Made by a program: the position numbers and the translations under genes. 64,000 nucleotides of DNA. Source: Halpernia frigidisoli. Its GTDB lineage: Bacteria; Bacteroidota; Bacteroidia; Flavobacteriales; Weeksellaceae. The notes under the pieces are model-generated. The model saw nothing but the letters and a program-made list of their open reading frames with translations. It was not told where the DNA came from and made no database searches. Location: positions 310,001 through 374,000 of the forward strand of contig NZ_FOQT01000004.1 of the NCBI RefSeq assembly GCF_900113805.1, in the 5' to 3' direction. Below, piece after piece: positions 36,979 through 45,898 of the stretch; the first letter of the stretch is position 1, and the number at the start of each line of letters is the position of its first letter.

Positions 36979-39354
36979 TTATATTTCAAAATACTTTCTA
37001 CTTCTTAACCATGTTGCCGCAGAAGTAAAAATAACCACACTTATCGAACTTATCGGCATCAAAATAGCAGCGCGCAATGGTGATAAATTGCCAGTAACGG
37101 CAAATGCTAAACCGATCACATTATACATTAAACTGATCACAAAAGTTATTTTCACAATTTTAATCGCATCCTGGCAAAGGTTAAAATAATCATTTATTTT
37201 GGTAATTTTCTTACCATCCATGATTACGTCGGATGATGGCGTGAAAGAATTACTGTCGTCCGCAATCGCAATTCCTACATTACTTTGTTTTAAAGCGCCT
37301 GCGTCGTTTAATCCATCGCCGATCATCGCCACATTTTCTCCGGAATTCTGAAGATTTTGAATGTATTGCAATTTATCTTCCGGGTTTTGGTTAAATTTTA
37401 GCTCAGTTGCATTGCTGATAATTTGCTCTAAAACGCTTTTTTCAGATGCGTTATCACCGCTCAAAATATTAATTTTAAATCTTTTTAAAGCAGAAAACAT
37501 TTCCTTTAACTGCGATCGGTATTCATTTTTAAAAATAAATTTACCTAAAAACTCATCGTTCTTTTTAATGTAAACGGCCGTTTCCAGATCGATCGAATTT
37601 TCATTAACAAAACCCGCAGAACCAATTTTGTAAACGTGATTTCTGACTTTTCCGGTGTAACCTTTCCCGGCAATTTCCACATAATTTTCTATCTCAAAAT
37701 AGGGATCTTTTACCTCAATAAAATCATAAAGCGATTTCGAAAGTGGATGTGTCGAATTTTTAATTAAAGTTTTGATGTTTTCCAGATCCAAATCAGAAAT
37801 TTCTTTTCCGTTAAATTTAATATCAGATTTTTTATTATGTGTAATTGTTCCCGTTTTGTCAAAAACCAAAGTATTTACTTTTGCGATTTTTTCTATGGTT
37901 AAAGCATCTTTTACGTAAAATTTATTACGACCTAAAATCCGCATTATATGTCCAAAAGTAAAAGGCGCAGAAAGTGCCAAAGCGCAAGGACAAGCCACAA
38001 TTAAAATAGCACAAACCACCTGAAAACTTTTTTCAAAATCAACTCTGATCCAGTAAATTCCGGCTAAAAGTGTAATTCCTAAAATAATAATTGTAAAATA
38101 TTTACTCAGATTATTCGTCATCGTATCAAGTCCGGATTCTATTTTTCTAAAAGTTTCCTTATTCCAAAGTTGTGTCAGATAACTTTGGTTGACGTTTTTA
38201 ATGACTTCCAACTCTAAAATTGCACCGACTTGTTTTCCGCCGGCAAAGATTTTATCGCCTGCTTTTTTCGGAATTGAGGCTGATTCGCCGGTTATAAAAC
38301 TATTGTCAATATTCGCTTCACCTTTAATTAAAACTGCATCAACGGGAATTATTTCCTGATTTCGAACCATTATTCTGTCGCCCACTTTTAATTCAGACAA
38401 CAAAATATTTTGCTGAACGCCATTAAAATCAACTTTTGTAACGGCGATCGGGTAAAAAGATTTATAATCTCTGTCGTAAGAAAGTGCGCTGTAAGTTCGT
38501 TTCTGGAAATATTTACCTAAAAGCATGAAGAAAATTAAGCCACATAAAGTATCAAAATATCCCGAGCCATAATCAGTGATCACTTCATATAAACTTCTTC
38601 CAAAAAGTACAAAAATCCCGATGACGATCGGAACATCAATGTTGATCATTTTGTTTTTTAAACCATACCAGGCTGATTTATAGTAGTCTGAAGCTGAATA
38701 GAAAACGACAGGAAAAGCCACCAAAAACATCAAAAAGCGAAATAAATTTTTATATTGATAAAAGTAAACATCATTTCCCCCAACATATTCCGGCCAGCTG
38801 AAGAACATACCGTTTCCAAAGGCAAAACCTGCAATCGCGATCTTAATGATCAAAGTTTTATCTAAAAATTCTTCTTTTTTTTCGGCAGTTTCTAAACTTA
38901 TAATTGGTTTATAACCCAGATTCGTCAGAAATTTTGCCAATTTACTTAAAGGTAATTCCTCTGAATTAAAGGAAATCTGAACAGTTTTTCTTGTAAAATT
39001 AACCTGAGAGTAGTGAATGTTTTTCTCTAAAGTCTGCAAACTTTCTAAAAGCCAAATACATGAAGAACAGTGAATTACTGGAATTTTAAAAGTGACCAAA
39101 GTGGTTTTTCCTTCTGAAAAACTAACGACTTTATCAAAAACTTCAGGTGTGTCAAGATAATCAAACTGGTCATTATTTTCAGAATTTGGCCGAACGCCGG
39201 AATTTTTATTTAGCTCATAAAAATTTCCTAAATCATTGATATTTAGGATTTCATAAACGGATTTACAGCCGTTACAGCAAAATTCTTTCTCATCGAAAAA
39301 GATGCGTTCCTTTTCAAATTCTTGTCCACAATGAAAACAATTGGTTTGATTCAT
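36979..39354 (-). CDS. ccoI: Copper-exporting P-type ATPase CcoI
   Basis: A 791-residue heavy-metal P-type ATPase that supplies copper to the cbb3 oxidase. An N-terminal zinc-ribbon-like module (NCFHCGQEF, FCCNGCKSVYEIL) is followed by a metal-binding domain with HCSSCIWLLE, membrane helices with the ion motif CPCALALSAP, the phosphorylation site DKTGTITH and the hinge GDGLNDAGAL. It is divergent from the Crp/Fnr gene and 270 bases upstream of ccoS on the same strand. A -7 box (TAATTTTG, 39371-39378) lies just before its start. Confidence 0.94.
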   Translation of the reverse strand: MNQTNCFHCGQEFEKERIFFDEKEFCCNGCKSVYEILNINDLGNFYELNKNSGVRPNSENNDQFDYLDTPEVFDKVVSFSEGKTTLVTFKIPVIHCSSCIWLLESLQTLEKNIHYSQVNFTRKTVQISFNSEELPLSKLAKFLTNLGYKPIISLETAEKKEEFLDKTLIIKIAIAGFAFGNGMFFSWPEYVGGNDVYFYQYKNLFRFLMFLVAFPVVFYSASDYYKSAWYGLKNKMINIDVPIVIGIFVLFGRSLYEVITDYGSGYFDTLCGLIFFMLLGKYFQKRTYSALSYDRDYKSFYPIAVTKVDFNGVQQNILLSELKVGDRIMVRNQEIIPVDAVLIKGEANIDNSFITGESASIPKKAGDKIFAGGKQVGAILELEVIKNVNQSYLTQLWNKETFRKIESGLDTMTNNLSKYFTIIILGITLLAGIYWIRVDFEKSFQVVCAILIVACPCALALSAPFTFGHIMRILGRNKFYVKDALTIEKIAKVNTLVFDKTGTITHNKKSDIKFNGKEISDLDLENIKTLIKNSTHPLSKSLYDFIEVKDPYFEIENYVEIAGKGYTGKVRNHVYKIGSAGFVNENSIDLETAVYIKKNDEFLGKFIFKNEYRSQLKEMFSALKRFKINILSGDNASEKSVLEQIISNATELKFNQNPEDKLQYIQNLQNSGENVAMIGDGLNDAGALKQSNVGIAIADDSNSFTPSSDVIMDGKKITKINDYFNLCQDAIKIVKITFVISLMYNVIGLAFAVTGNLSPLRAAILMPISSISVVIFTSAATWLRSRKYFEI

Positions 39355-39370
39355 CTATCTTATTGATTTG

Positions 39371-39378
39371 CAAAATTA
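39371..39378 (-). promoter_or_regulatory. -7 box for ccoI
   Basis: TAATTTTG on the minus strand matches TAnnTTTG. It lies about 17 bases before the ccoI start codon. Confidence 0.45.
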
Positions 39379-39390
39379 TAATATTTAAAG

Positions 39391-39421
39391 TTGCATCACG
39401 ATCTTAAAAGCTCTATTTTTG
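39391..39421 (+). promoter_or_regulatory. Promoter of the Crp/Fnr regulator gene
   Basis: TTG (39391-39393) and TATTTTTG (39414-39421) are separated by 20 bases. The -7 box covers the TTG codons at 39419-39424, which shows that translation should begin further down, at the ATG at 39440. Confidence 0.7.
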
Positions 39422-39439
39422 TTGATAAATGTCATTAAT

Positions 39440-40153
39440 ATGTCTTTAGAACAACAGCAAAGCGTTTTGGAAAATTTTCAAAAAGTTTTTAATGAAGAAT
39501 CTTTTAAACAAAATCTGTCCGAAGACGATTTTAAAAAATACCTGTCCGAAAAACAGGAATTGAGTTTTAAAAAAGGACACCTTCTTTTTGAAGATGGGAA
39601 AAAACCAAAAGGTGTTCATTACATAAAAAAAGGAACTTTAAAACTGTCAAAATCCGGTGTTTACGGTAAAGAACAGATTCTTCGGTTTGTAAAAGAAGGT
39701 GACTTAATTGGCTATCGGTCAATACTTTGTGGCGAAGATTTTCAGGCAAGCGCGGAAGCAATGTCAGATATAGAAGTTACTTTTCTCCCCACAGAAATCT
39801 TCATGCATCTCTTAGCTGTTGATACAAAACTCTGTTTTTCAATGTTGCAAAAAATTGCTTTTGAATTGGGTGAATCTTCAAATACAGTGACTTTTTTAGC
39901 CCAAAAAACTGTTCGTGAAAGGTTGGCGGAGATCTTACTTTTGCTGGAGCAAAAATTAGGAACAAACCCTGAAGGTTTTATCCAAATATCTTTAACCCGA
40001 GAAGAAATTGCAAACATAATTGGAACGGCAACAGAAAGCGCGATTCGTTTAATATCTGAATTTAAAAACGACCAATTGATTGAAGTAGAGGGCAGAAATA
40101 TTAAGATCATAAACCACGAAAAATTGATGAAAGTAGGGCACGTGACTTTGTAG
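39440..40153 (+). CDS. Crp/Fnr family transcriptional regulator
   Basis: A regulator of 237 residues when started at the ATG 39440. The longer frame from TTG 39419 is excluded by the overlapping promoter box. A cyclic-nucleotide-binding-like domain ([22 protein letters not shown], shown in part) is followed by a dimer helix and a C-terminal winged helix with [20 protein letters not shown]. The N-terminal FNR cysteines that hold an oxygen-sensing [4Fe-4S] cluster are absent. It lies divergent from ccoI, so it is a likely regulator of the cbb3 genes; its signal is unknown. Confidence 0.88.
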   Translation: MSLEQQQSVLENFQKVFNEESFKQNLSEDDFKKYLSEKQELSFKKGHLLFEDGKKPKGVHYIKKGTLKLSKSGVYGKEQILRFVKEGDLIGYRSILCGEDFQASAEAMSDIEVTFLPTEIFMHLLAVDTKLCFSMLQKIAFELGESSNTVTFLAQKTVRERLAEILLLLEQKLGTNPEGFIQISLTREEIANIIGTATESAIRLISEFKNDQLIEVEGRNIKIINHEKLMKVGHVTL

Positions 40154-40203
40154 ATTTAAGTCACAAATCACTCATTATTAATTACACATTACTTACAAAA
40201 AAT

Positions 40204-41019
40204 ATGTCTGTACACTCAGAAATAAAAAGAATCACCACAGAAACTTTACGCAAAATGAAGTTTGACAAAGAAAAAATCACGATGCTTACGGCGTATGATT
40301 TTACGACGGCTAAAATGGTTGATGCTGGTGGAGTAGATGCAATTTTAGTTGGAGATTCTGCCTCAAATGTTATGGCGGGGCACGAAACTACGTTGCCGAT
40401 TACTTTAGACCAAATGATTTATCACGCGCAATGTGTAGTTCGCGGCGTAGAAAAAGCATTGGTTGTAGTAGATTTGCCTTTTGGCTCTTACCAAAGTGAT
40501 TCTCATAAAGCTTTAGAATCTGCAGTTCGGATCATGAAAGAATCGGGCGCACATGCGATAAAGTTGGAAGGTGGTGTGGAAGTAGAAAAATCTATAAAGA
40601 AAATTGTGAATGCAGGAATTCCTGTGATGGGACATTTGGGTTTAACGCCACAAAGTATTTACCAGTTCGGAACTTATAAAGTGCGTGCAAAAGATGATGA
40701 AGAAGCAGAAAAACTTTTATCTGACGCCAAACTTTTAGAAGAATTGGGTTGTTTTGCTTTGGTTTTAGAGAAAATTCCGGCACATTTAGCCAAAAAAGTT
40801 TCTGAGAGCATAACGATCCCAACAATTGGAATTGGCGCAGGAGCAGATTGTGACGGTCAGGTTTTGGTTTACCACGATATGGTTGGAATGAACCAGGGTT
40901 TTTCTCCAAAATTTTTACGAAGATATTTAGATTTGTACACAGAAATCACGGGCGCAGTTTCGCAATATGTGAAAGATGTGAAAGACCAAAATTTCCCTAA
41001 CGAAAAAGAAAGTTATTAA
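40204..41019 (+). CDS. panB: 3-methyl-2-oxobutanoate hydroxymethyltransferase
   Basis: A 271-residue enzyme of pantothenate synthesis that forms ketopantoate from alpha-ketoisovalerate and methylene-THF. Family motifs are [36 protein letters not shown] (magnesium-binding Asp), KLEGG and [17 protein letters not shown]. The stop codon overlaps the next start by one base (TAATGA). Confidence 0.97.
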   Translation: MSVHSEIKRITTETLRKMKFDKEKITMLTAYDFTTAKMVDAGGVDAILVGDSASNVMAGHETTLPITLDQMIYHAQCVVRGVEKALVVVDLPFGSYQSDSHKALESAVRIMKESGAHAIKLEGGVEVEKSIKKIVNAGIPVMGHLGLTPQSIYQFGTYKVRAKDDEEAEKLLSDAKLLEELGCFALVLEKIPAHLAKKVSESITIPTIGIGAGADCDGQVLVYHDMVGMNQGFSPKFLRRYLDLYTEITGAVSQYVKDVKDQNFPNEKESY

Positions 41020-41345
41020 TGAACAATCAACGCAGTAAACAAGCTATTTTATCATTTGCCGCTTTGGCGTGCCTTTTAATAGGATGGCTACAACCATTCT
41101 CACCACCCGTAAATTATTTTATTTACAACCAATTATTCTACGTTTTAATAGGCGCAAGTTTCTTTTTTCAAGCGCCAACTTTGTCTAATCCTAAAATGAT
41201 TTATCCAATGTACGCTGCTGCTGCACTTTGTGTAATCGGCGCATTTATCCCGGAAAACATGGGAATGGTTAACTATATAAAGACAATTGGACTTTTAGGC
41301 GGTGTTATCATTTCATTGGTTGCGAGGCCAAGGGTTCAGCGTTAA
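41019..41345 (+). CDS. Small four-helix membrane protein
   Basis: A 108-residue hydrophobic protein with about four membrane segments. It begins [20 protein letters not shown] and contains PPVNYFIYNQLFYVLIGASFF and a GLLGGVIISLV end helix. It is translationally coupled to panB. I do not recognise the family and no function can be given. Confidence 0.7.
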   Translation: MNNQRSKQAILSFAALACLLIGWLQPFSPPVNYFIYNQLFYVLIGASFFFQAPTLSNPKMIYPMYAAAALCVIGAFIPENMGMVNYIKTIGLLGGVIISLVARPRVQR

Positions 41346-41361
41346 TCGCTAAAAAGTATTT

Positions 41362-41934
41362 ATGAAATTTTTTTCAACTTTCATTCTGTTGTTATTTTTC
41401 GGAAAAGTTGCCGCTCAAAATTCAAATAGTTTACCAAAAGATCAATTTTATTTAGAATCTACAGTTTTAGCTTTACGTAGCACACACACAAATTATTTTA
41501 ATGGTTTTAGTTTGCTTTTTGGCGATCATTTAAATCAGAAATTTAATCTTGCTTTGGGTTACGAATACTCCGGTAGTAAATTCCATAATGATAATGATTG
41601 GCGGTTGTATAATTTGAGTTTTAACGTCATCTTGATCAGAGAGCAGTTCACGTTATTTTCAAAGAAAAAATTTAATCTTTCCGCTGATTTTCGGGAAGGA
41701 CTCTCATTTATAAAATACGTGAAAGAAGAACCTTTAGTTCGTAAAAATTACCGGTACAGAGTGAAAGAAAAAGGCCTTTATCTCTATGGAGGCATTGATG
41801 CTAAATATGAAGTCTCAAAATGTATTGCCATAGTCTCAGATTTAGGAATTAAAGGATTGCACATGTCTACTAATGTCTATGAAGTTAATCCACATGGATT
41901 AAACTTTATGGTAGGTTTGCAGGTAAAAATTTAA
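41362..41934 (+). CDS. Exported beta-rich protein of unknown function
   Basis: A 190-residue protein with a signal peptide (MKFFSTFILLLFFGKVAAQ). The mature part shows alternating aromatic/hydrophobic strands (FYLESTVLALRSTHTNYFNG, then NLALGYEYSGSKFHNDNDW) that end in MVGLQVKI, like a small outer-membrane barrel. The family is not recognised. It is 16 bases after the small membrane protein gene and is the last gene before the foreign-looking block. Confidence 0.6.
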   Translation: MKFFSTFILLLFFGKVAAQNSNSLPKDQFYLESTVLALRSTHTNYFNGFSLLFGDHLNQKFNLALGYEYSGSKFHNDNDWRLYNLSFNVILIREQFTLFSKKKFNLSADFREGLSFIKYVKEEPLVRKNYRYRVKEKGLYLYGGIDAKYEVSKCIAIVSDLGIKGLHMSTNVYEVNPHGLNFMVGLQVKI

Positions 41935-41945
41935 GTATAAAATAA

Positions 41946-41970
41946 ATGGAGGAACAAATTCCTTTTGAAG
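41946..41970 (+). pseudogene. Apparent remnant of the rluA 5' end
   Basis: These 25 bases start ATG GAG GAA CAA ATT and encode MEEQIPFE. The intact rluA gene at 46272 starts MQDQILFE; 20 of the 25 bases are identical (positions 41946-41970 against 46272-46296), and both end in TTTGAAG. The frame goes on for 35 codons but loses all likeness to RluA. It lies exactly between the panB group and the peptide cassette. An AGGAA-CAAA-TTCCT hairpin in the same bases is an alternative reason for the sequence. Confidence 0.45.
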
Positions 41971-41985
41971 TTGCATTTAATGAAT

Positions 41986-44604
41986 CTATAAATTATAAAT
42001 CAATTTTAGTGTTACATATCTGCGTAAAACATAAATTTTATTTTCAGAAATAAAAGATTCAGAAATTGAATTTGTTATATTCCTTTGACTATTAAAAATA
42101 TTGTTTACCATTAGTTCAAAACTTAAAGGAATTTTGATTGGAGTGTAACTCAAATTAAAATCTCCCTGAATAATTTTATTCTTATTTCCATTATCTGTTG
42201 ATGTTTCAATATTTTTAAAAGATGTTTTCAAAATAAAATACGTTAAGAAAGTTGAACTCAAATTTGCCGTAAAAATCTTTGTTCTATATTTTGATATCCC
42301 ATCATTGAAGGCAACTTCATTGTTATTAATAAAATAGTGAAGTTCAAAATTAGGTGCTTTTCGATATTTGGAAACAAACGCGAATTCAATTTCGCTATTT
42401 TTACCTTTGCTTAATGAATTTTGACCTTCCAAAATTCTTACGGAATGTAGAATCCCATAGTCAAACTTTGTATAAAAATTAATTTTGTACAATACTTTTT
42501 CCACTTTGGCAGAAATGCTCGATTTTTCAAATGGGTTTCTGACATATTTTGGCGTAAAGTATTGTATTCCATTAATGATTTCTAAAGCGGAAACCAAACC
42601 ATTTTCATTGTAGGAGTAAGATGGACTTATACTAAACCCAAATTTAGAATAACCATAATAACGATAGTAAATCGCCGATAAATTGTGTGAAGAAAGGAAA
42701 TATTGATTTACAATATTTCCTTGAAAAAAAACATTAAAATTATTTACAATGAGGTTTGATGTGTAATTTTTGATTGGAATTAAATAGTTGTTTTTTCGAT
42801 AACTAAAATTTAAGTAATTATATTCGCTCCATTTTTTGTCAATCTCTAAATATGGTAAAACCTGATATTTATTTTCATTTTTGTTTTGGGATAGTTGAAA
42901 AAATAAATTGCTTAACTGCGCGCCCACTTTAATATTTAGTTTATTTTTGAAATAACTATACTCGGGAATCAACCCAATTTTAAAAGTAGATAATTTAATA
43001 TCATTTAGGAAGTTTGGCGTAAGATTAAAAGTTTCGGATTGGTATAAATAGTTCGTGTCCTGAAGTAAAAGGCTTACGTTAAAACTGGAATTTTTATAAT
43101 TTTTGCTGATTTTACTCTGGGAATTTATATTGTATATTTTATTATTTTCAATGGATTGTAGTGAGTTTTTCTCATCAGAATTTTTAGAAAGCCAGGTGTC
43201 ATCAGTATCTGCACTTTGAAATGATAAATTTATATCATGGGTAAGTTGCAGGGAATTGTTGATTTTCTGATCAATATGCGTGTTATTTTTTAATGATAAT
43301 GACGCGTTATTAGAATCCGTTAATAAATCGTAGGCCAAAACTGAACTCACAAAATCATTATTGATATTACTTTTATTTGGCGTAGAACTTAACACCAAGT
43401 GATTTCTGAGGTAAAATTTGTCGTTTGGTGCATATTTGTAAGACATGTCCGTGTAAAACAAAGAGGAATTATTTGAACCACTAATTTTACTCAAATCAAA
43501 ATAAGAATTATCTAAAGTTTTATTTTGATTTTCCTGGATGGTATTTGTGTTGATATTTGAATATAAAAAAAGCATCTCAATTTTTGATTTCTTACCAATA
43601 CTTTTGTTAAAATTCAGAGTTGAAAAATTATTTTTTACTGAATTAAAATTTTCATTTGGTAGCGCAAGCGCAATAATGTTTTGGTCCAAACTTGAAAAAA
43701 AATCTTCCGAATTATCCATCATTGCATTTGTGCCACCCTTTAATGCAAAATAATCCGTTATGCTAAATGATTTTTCGCCAATATTGTTGCTGTTTCCAAT
43801 AAATGAATAACTTCTTGCTTTGTTGAAATTAAATAAATTAGCGTGTGCATAATAATTTTTTTGCACGCCGCCGCCAAGAGAGAGGTCTCCAAATAAAATA
43901 TTTTGTTTGTCGTTTTTTAGTTTTATGTTTAGTACCGATTTATTAGTAGGATTATTTTTATTTTTTACACTACTTTCATTATAATTATCAATCACTTCTA
44001 CATTTTCTAAAGAATTTGCAGATATATTATCAATGGCTAATTTTGTGTTATTATTAAAAAAACTTTGGCCTTCAACCAAAGTTCCTGTTATAGATTTGCC
44101 GTTTACTTTCACAGCACCATTTTTATCTACCTCAAAACCGGGCAGTTTTTCTAAAACATCCTTTAGTTTTTTTTCTGTACCATCTATGAAACTTGCAACG
44201 TGGAAAACTGTCGTATCTTGCTTTATTATAATTGGAGCAGAAATATTAACTTCTTCAATTGACGTCGTTTGCTCAGTAGAGAGTGTGAAGTCGGTTTTAC
44301 CTTCTTGAGAATTACTAATCTGGAATTTGAAATTTTCTTTTTGAAGTTGAGGTATCTCAAGCGCGTAGGGAACATCTTTTACTAAAAAAGTCTCGTAGTA
44401 CCCCTTTTCATTTGTACTATCAAAAATATTTTTATTGCTATTATCTGCTGGTTTAAAAATAATGATTTTATTTGAGAGTGGTTTATTATTTGCGTTTTTT
44501 ATAAAACCAAACATTTTCCGCTCTTGCGAAAAGAAAATGTTTGCAATAATTAGAAAAAATATAGTTATTAATTTACTATTCAATTTATAAATTTTTAGAT
44601 TCAT
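41986..44604 (-). CDS. Outer-membrane barrel with carboxypeptidase-regulatory-like N-domain
   Basis: An 872-residue protein. After a signal peptide (ending IFFSQ, about residue 27) comes a carboxypeptidase-regulatory-like beta domain (residues about 30-110). A plug-like region (VFHVASFIDGTEKKLKDVLE, then GFEVDKNGAVKVNGKSITG) and a long barrel of alternating strands follow, ending LKLIYNL. It belongs to the TonB-dependent-receptor-like barrels that flavobacteria pair with GLPGLI proteins. It overlaps the GLPGLI gene by 20 bases. The composition is rich in N, K and S, more than in nearby genes. Confidence 0.78.
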   Translation of the reverse strand: MNLKIYKLNSKLITIFFLIIANIFFSQERKMFGFIKNANNKPLSNKIIIFKPADNSNKNIFDSTNEKGYYETFLVKDVPYALEIPQLQKENFKFQISNSQEGKTDFTLSTEQTTSIEEVNISAPIIIKQDTTVFHVASFIDGTEKKLKDVLEKLPGFEVDKNGAVKVNGKSITGTLVEGQSFFNNNTKLAIDNISANSLENVEVIDNYNESSVKNKNNPTNKSVLNIKLKNDKQNILFGDLSLGGGVQKNYYAHANLFNFNKARSYSFIGNSNNIGEKSFSITDYFALKGGTNAMMDNSEDFFSSLDQNIIALALPNENFNSVKNNFSTLNFNKSIGKKSKIEMLFLYSNINTNTIQENQNKTLDNSYFDLSKISGSNNSSLFYTDMSYKYAPNDKFYLRNHLVLSSTPNKSNINNDFVSSVLAYDLLTDSNNASLSLKNNTHIDQKINNSLQLTHDINLSFQSADTDDTWLSKNSDEKNSLQSIENNKIYNINSQSKISKNYKNSSFNVSLLLQDTNYLYQSETFNLTPNFLNDIKLSTFKIGLIPEYSYFKNKLNIKVGAQLSNLFFQLSQNKNENKYQVLPYLEIDKKWSEYNYLNFSYRKNNYLIPIKNYTSNLIVNNFNVFFQGNIVNQYFLSSHNLSAIYYRYYGYSKFGFSISPSYSYNENGLVSALEIINGIQYFTPKYVRNPFEKSSISAKVEKVLYKINFYTKFDYGILHSVRILEGQNSLSKGKNSEIEFAFVSKYRKAPNFELHYFINNNEVAFNDGISKYRTKIFTANLSSTFLTYFILKTSFKNIETSTDNGNKNKIIQGDFNLSYTPIKIPLSFELMVNNIFNSQRNITNSISESFISENKIYVLRRYVTLKLIYNL

Positions 44605-45319
44605 ATTTTAAATACTCGCTAATTGTCACTTTTTTTCCTTTTTCTGATACTTTTTCTACTTCAGTGTCTTTTGGATTTAATTCTAAATTTTGCAAATACG
44701 TCGTAAATGTTTTATTGTCTGTCACGATAATCACTAATCCTGGTAAACCAGAAAACTGATAAGGGCCCGCTTTTATTGGGATTGAAGGACAAAACCATGC
44801 TTCAATAGGTCTTGATTCTATTTTGGCATCTTTAAAAACATCATTATAAGTTGTATTTGCCTTATAACATTCATAATTTCCAATTTTCTTTTGTTCATTT
44901 GTAATATTCCATATTACATCTTGTTTTGTATAAGTAACCAAAAATGCACTTCCTTTAAATTCTTTATCGTTTATAATTTCACCAGTATTTAAATTAGTGA
45001 AATAATTACCAGCAACTTTTGAAATAATATAAGCGATATTAATTCCAGATTCATTTTCATTTTTTGGTTGTAATAGGAATGAACTTATAGAATCTCTGAT
45101 CTTTAATTGAAAAACTGCTTTTTTATCGTTGTTATTCATCAAAAGTTCAATCGCGTTGTCAAAATATTTTTCTGCCATCTTTGGGTGTTCTTTCATCATT
45201 TCTTTCTTATCTAATTTTTTAGTGAAAGTATTGATCATCACATAATCTGCTTTTATGTTTGTTTGAGCGAAAAATAAATAGGGTGCTAATATAAAGAGTA
45301 GTAATTTTTTTGATTTCAT
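44585..45319 (-). CDS. GLPGLI family secreted protein (cassette copy)
   Basis: A 244-residue protein with a signal peptide (residues 1-19, LAPYLFFAQ). The hallmark appears as SGLPGLVIIVTD with GLPGLV at residues 191-196, preceded by IPIKAGPYQF. Its role is unknown. It is the middle gene of the peptide cassette, 82 bases after the peptide gene and overlapping the barrel gene by 20 bases, which suggests joint function with the barrel. Confidence 0.87.
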   Translation of the reverse strand: MKSKKLLLFILAPYLFFAQTNIKADYVMINTFTKKLDKKEMMKEHPKMAEKYFDNAIELLMNNNDKKAVFQLKIRDSISSFLLQPKNENESGINIAYIISKVAGNYFTNLNTGEIINDKEFKGSAFLVTYTKQDVIWNITNEQKKIGNYECYKANTTYNDVFKDAKIESRPIEAWFCPSIPIKAGPYQFSGLPGLVIIVTDNKTFTTYLQNLELNPKDTEVEKVSEKGKKVTISEYLKYESKNL

Positions 45320-45336
45320 TCTTGGGTTTTTATTTA

Positions 45337-45371
45337 AAAATAGCTATCTTATTATGCAAGATAGCTATTTT
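45337..45371 (-). terminator. Strong hairpin after the peptide gene (attenuator)
   Basis: A perfect 14-base stem (AAAATAGCTATCTT/AAGATAGCTATTTT) with a 7-base loop lies between the peptide and GLPGLI genes. Five T follow on the minus strand. It should stop most transcripts so that the peptide is made in excess over the downstream proteins. Confidence 0.8.
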
Positions 45372-45400
45372 GGTTGAATAATTGTGGGTGATTTTTGCTC

Positions 45401-45763
45401 TTAAGCAGGAGTTAAAGCTGCAGGTTGTGGCTTACCTCCAAAGATTGCAGTACATCCTGCAGTGGTAGAAAGTCCAATTGCCGCAGCTCCAGCAGCCCCA
45501 ACTCCTAATTTTATTGCGGCAGCTTCTGCAATAGCTCCAGCTAAATTACAATACCATCTATCGTTTGGACCATCATCATCAGAAAGCATAAAGTAAGTTT
45601 GTCCGTTATTTCCAACAAAAGTTTGTGCTTCTGCTTTAGATAGATTTAGAAAATTTACAGATGTAGTTTCTTGTAAATTTACATTTTTTACTTCACTCGT
45701 TTTTGCAAACGCGGAAGTGCTTACAGCTAAAGCTAAAAAGCTTCCAAAAATAATTTTTTTCAT
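45401..45763 (-). CDS. Secreted Gly/Ala-rich two-cysteine peptide precursor
   Basis: A 120-residue precursor when started at ATG 45763, which begins a clean signal peptide (MKKIIFGSFLALAVSTSAFA). A longer frame from 45817 only adds codons upstream of it. The mature part has a polar segment, an acidic stretch SDDDGPNDRWYC, and a Gly/Ala-rich helical segment at residues 75-110 (ending CTAIFGG). The two cysteines are C72 and C104 and could form a disulfide. This looks like a bacteriocin or a surface peptide with a glycine-zipper segment. No homolog is known to me. It is the first gene of the cassette, divergent from the XRE gene. Confidence 0.65.
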   Translation of the reverse strand: MKKIIFGSFLALAVSTSAFAKTSEVKNVNLQETTSVNFLNLSKAEAQTFVGNNGQTYFMLSDDDGPNDRWYCNLAGAIAEAAAIKLGVGAAGAAAIGLSTTAGCTAIFGGKPQPAALTPA

Positions 45764-45825
45764 AATAATTAATATTTTTTTGATTAATGTCTTACAAACT
45801 TCACAAAAAATATCCAAAAACAGTG

Positions 45826-45863
45826 TTGCGAAAGTAATGCAAATATAGTTGCGCTAAAGCAAC
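45826..45863. promoter_or_regulatory. Palindromic operator between the peptide and XRE genes
   Basis: GTTGC-GCTAAA-GCAAC (45848-45863) is a perfect inverted repeat. A second related site, TTGC-N9-GCAA, lies at 45826-45842. The repeats overlap the -7 box of the peptide gene (TATATTTG on minus, 45840-45847) and lie just upstream of the XRE -7 box (45876-45883). A regulator bound here could control both genes. Confidence 0.65.
45840..45847 (-). promoter_or_regulatory. -7 box of the peptide operon
   Basis: TATATTTG on the minus strand is a perfect match to TAnnTTTG, giving a leader of about 70 bases before ATG 45763. It lies between the two operator repeats. Confidence 0.6.
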
Positions 45864-45875
45864 ATTATTTTTATT

Positions 45876-45883
45876 TATATTTG
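45876..45883 (+). promoter_or_regulatory. -7 box of the XRE gene
   Basis: TATATTTG on the plus strand matches TAnnTTTG. The transcript would begin about 11 bases before the ATG at 45899. Confidence 0.6.
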
Positions 45884-45898
45884 TCACAAAATTAAACT

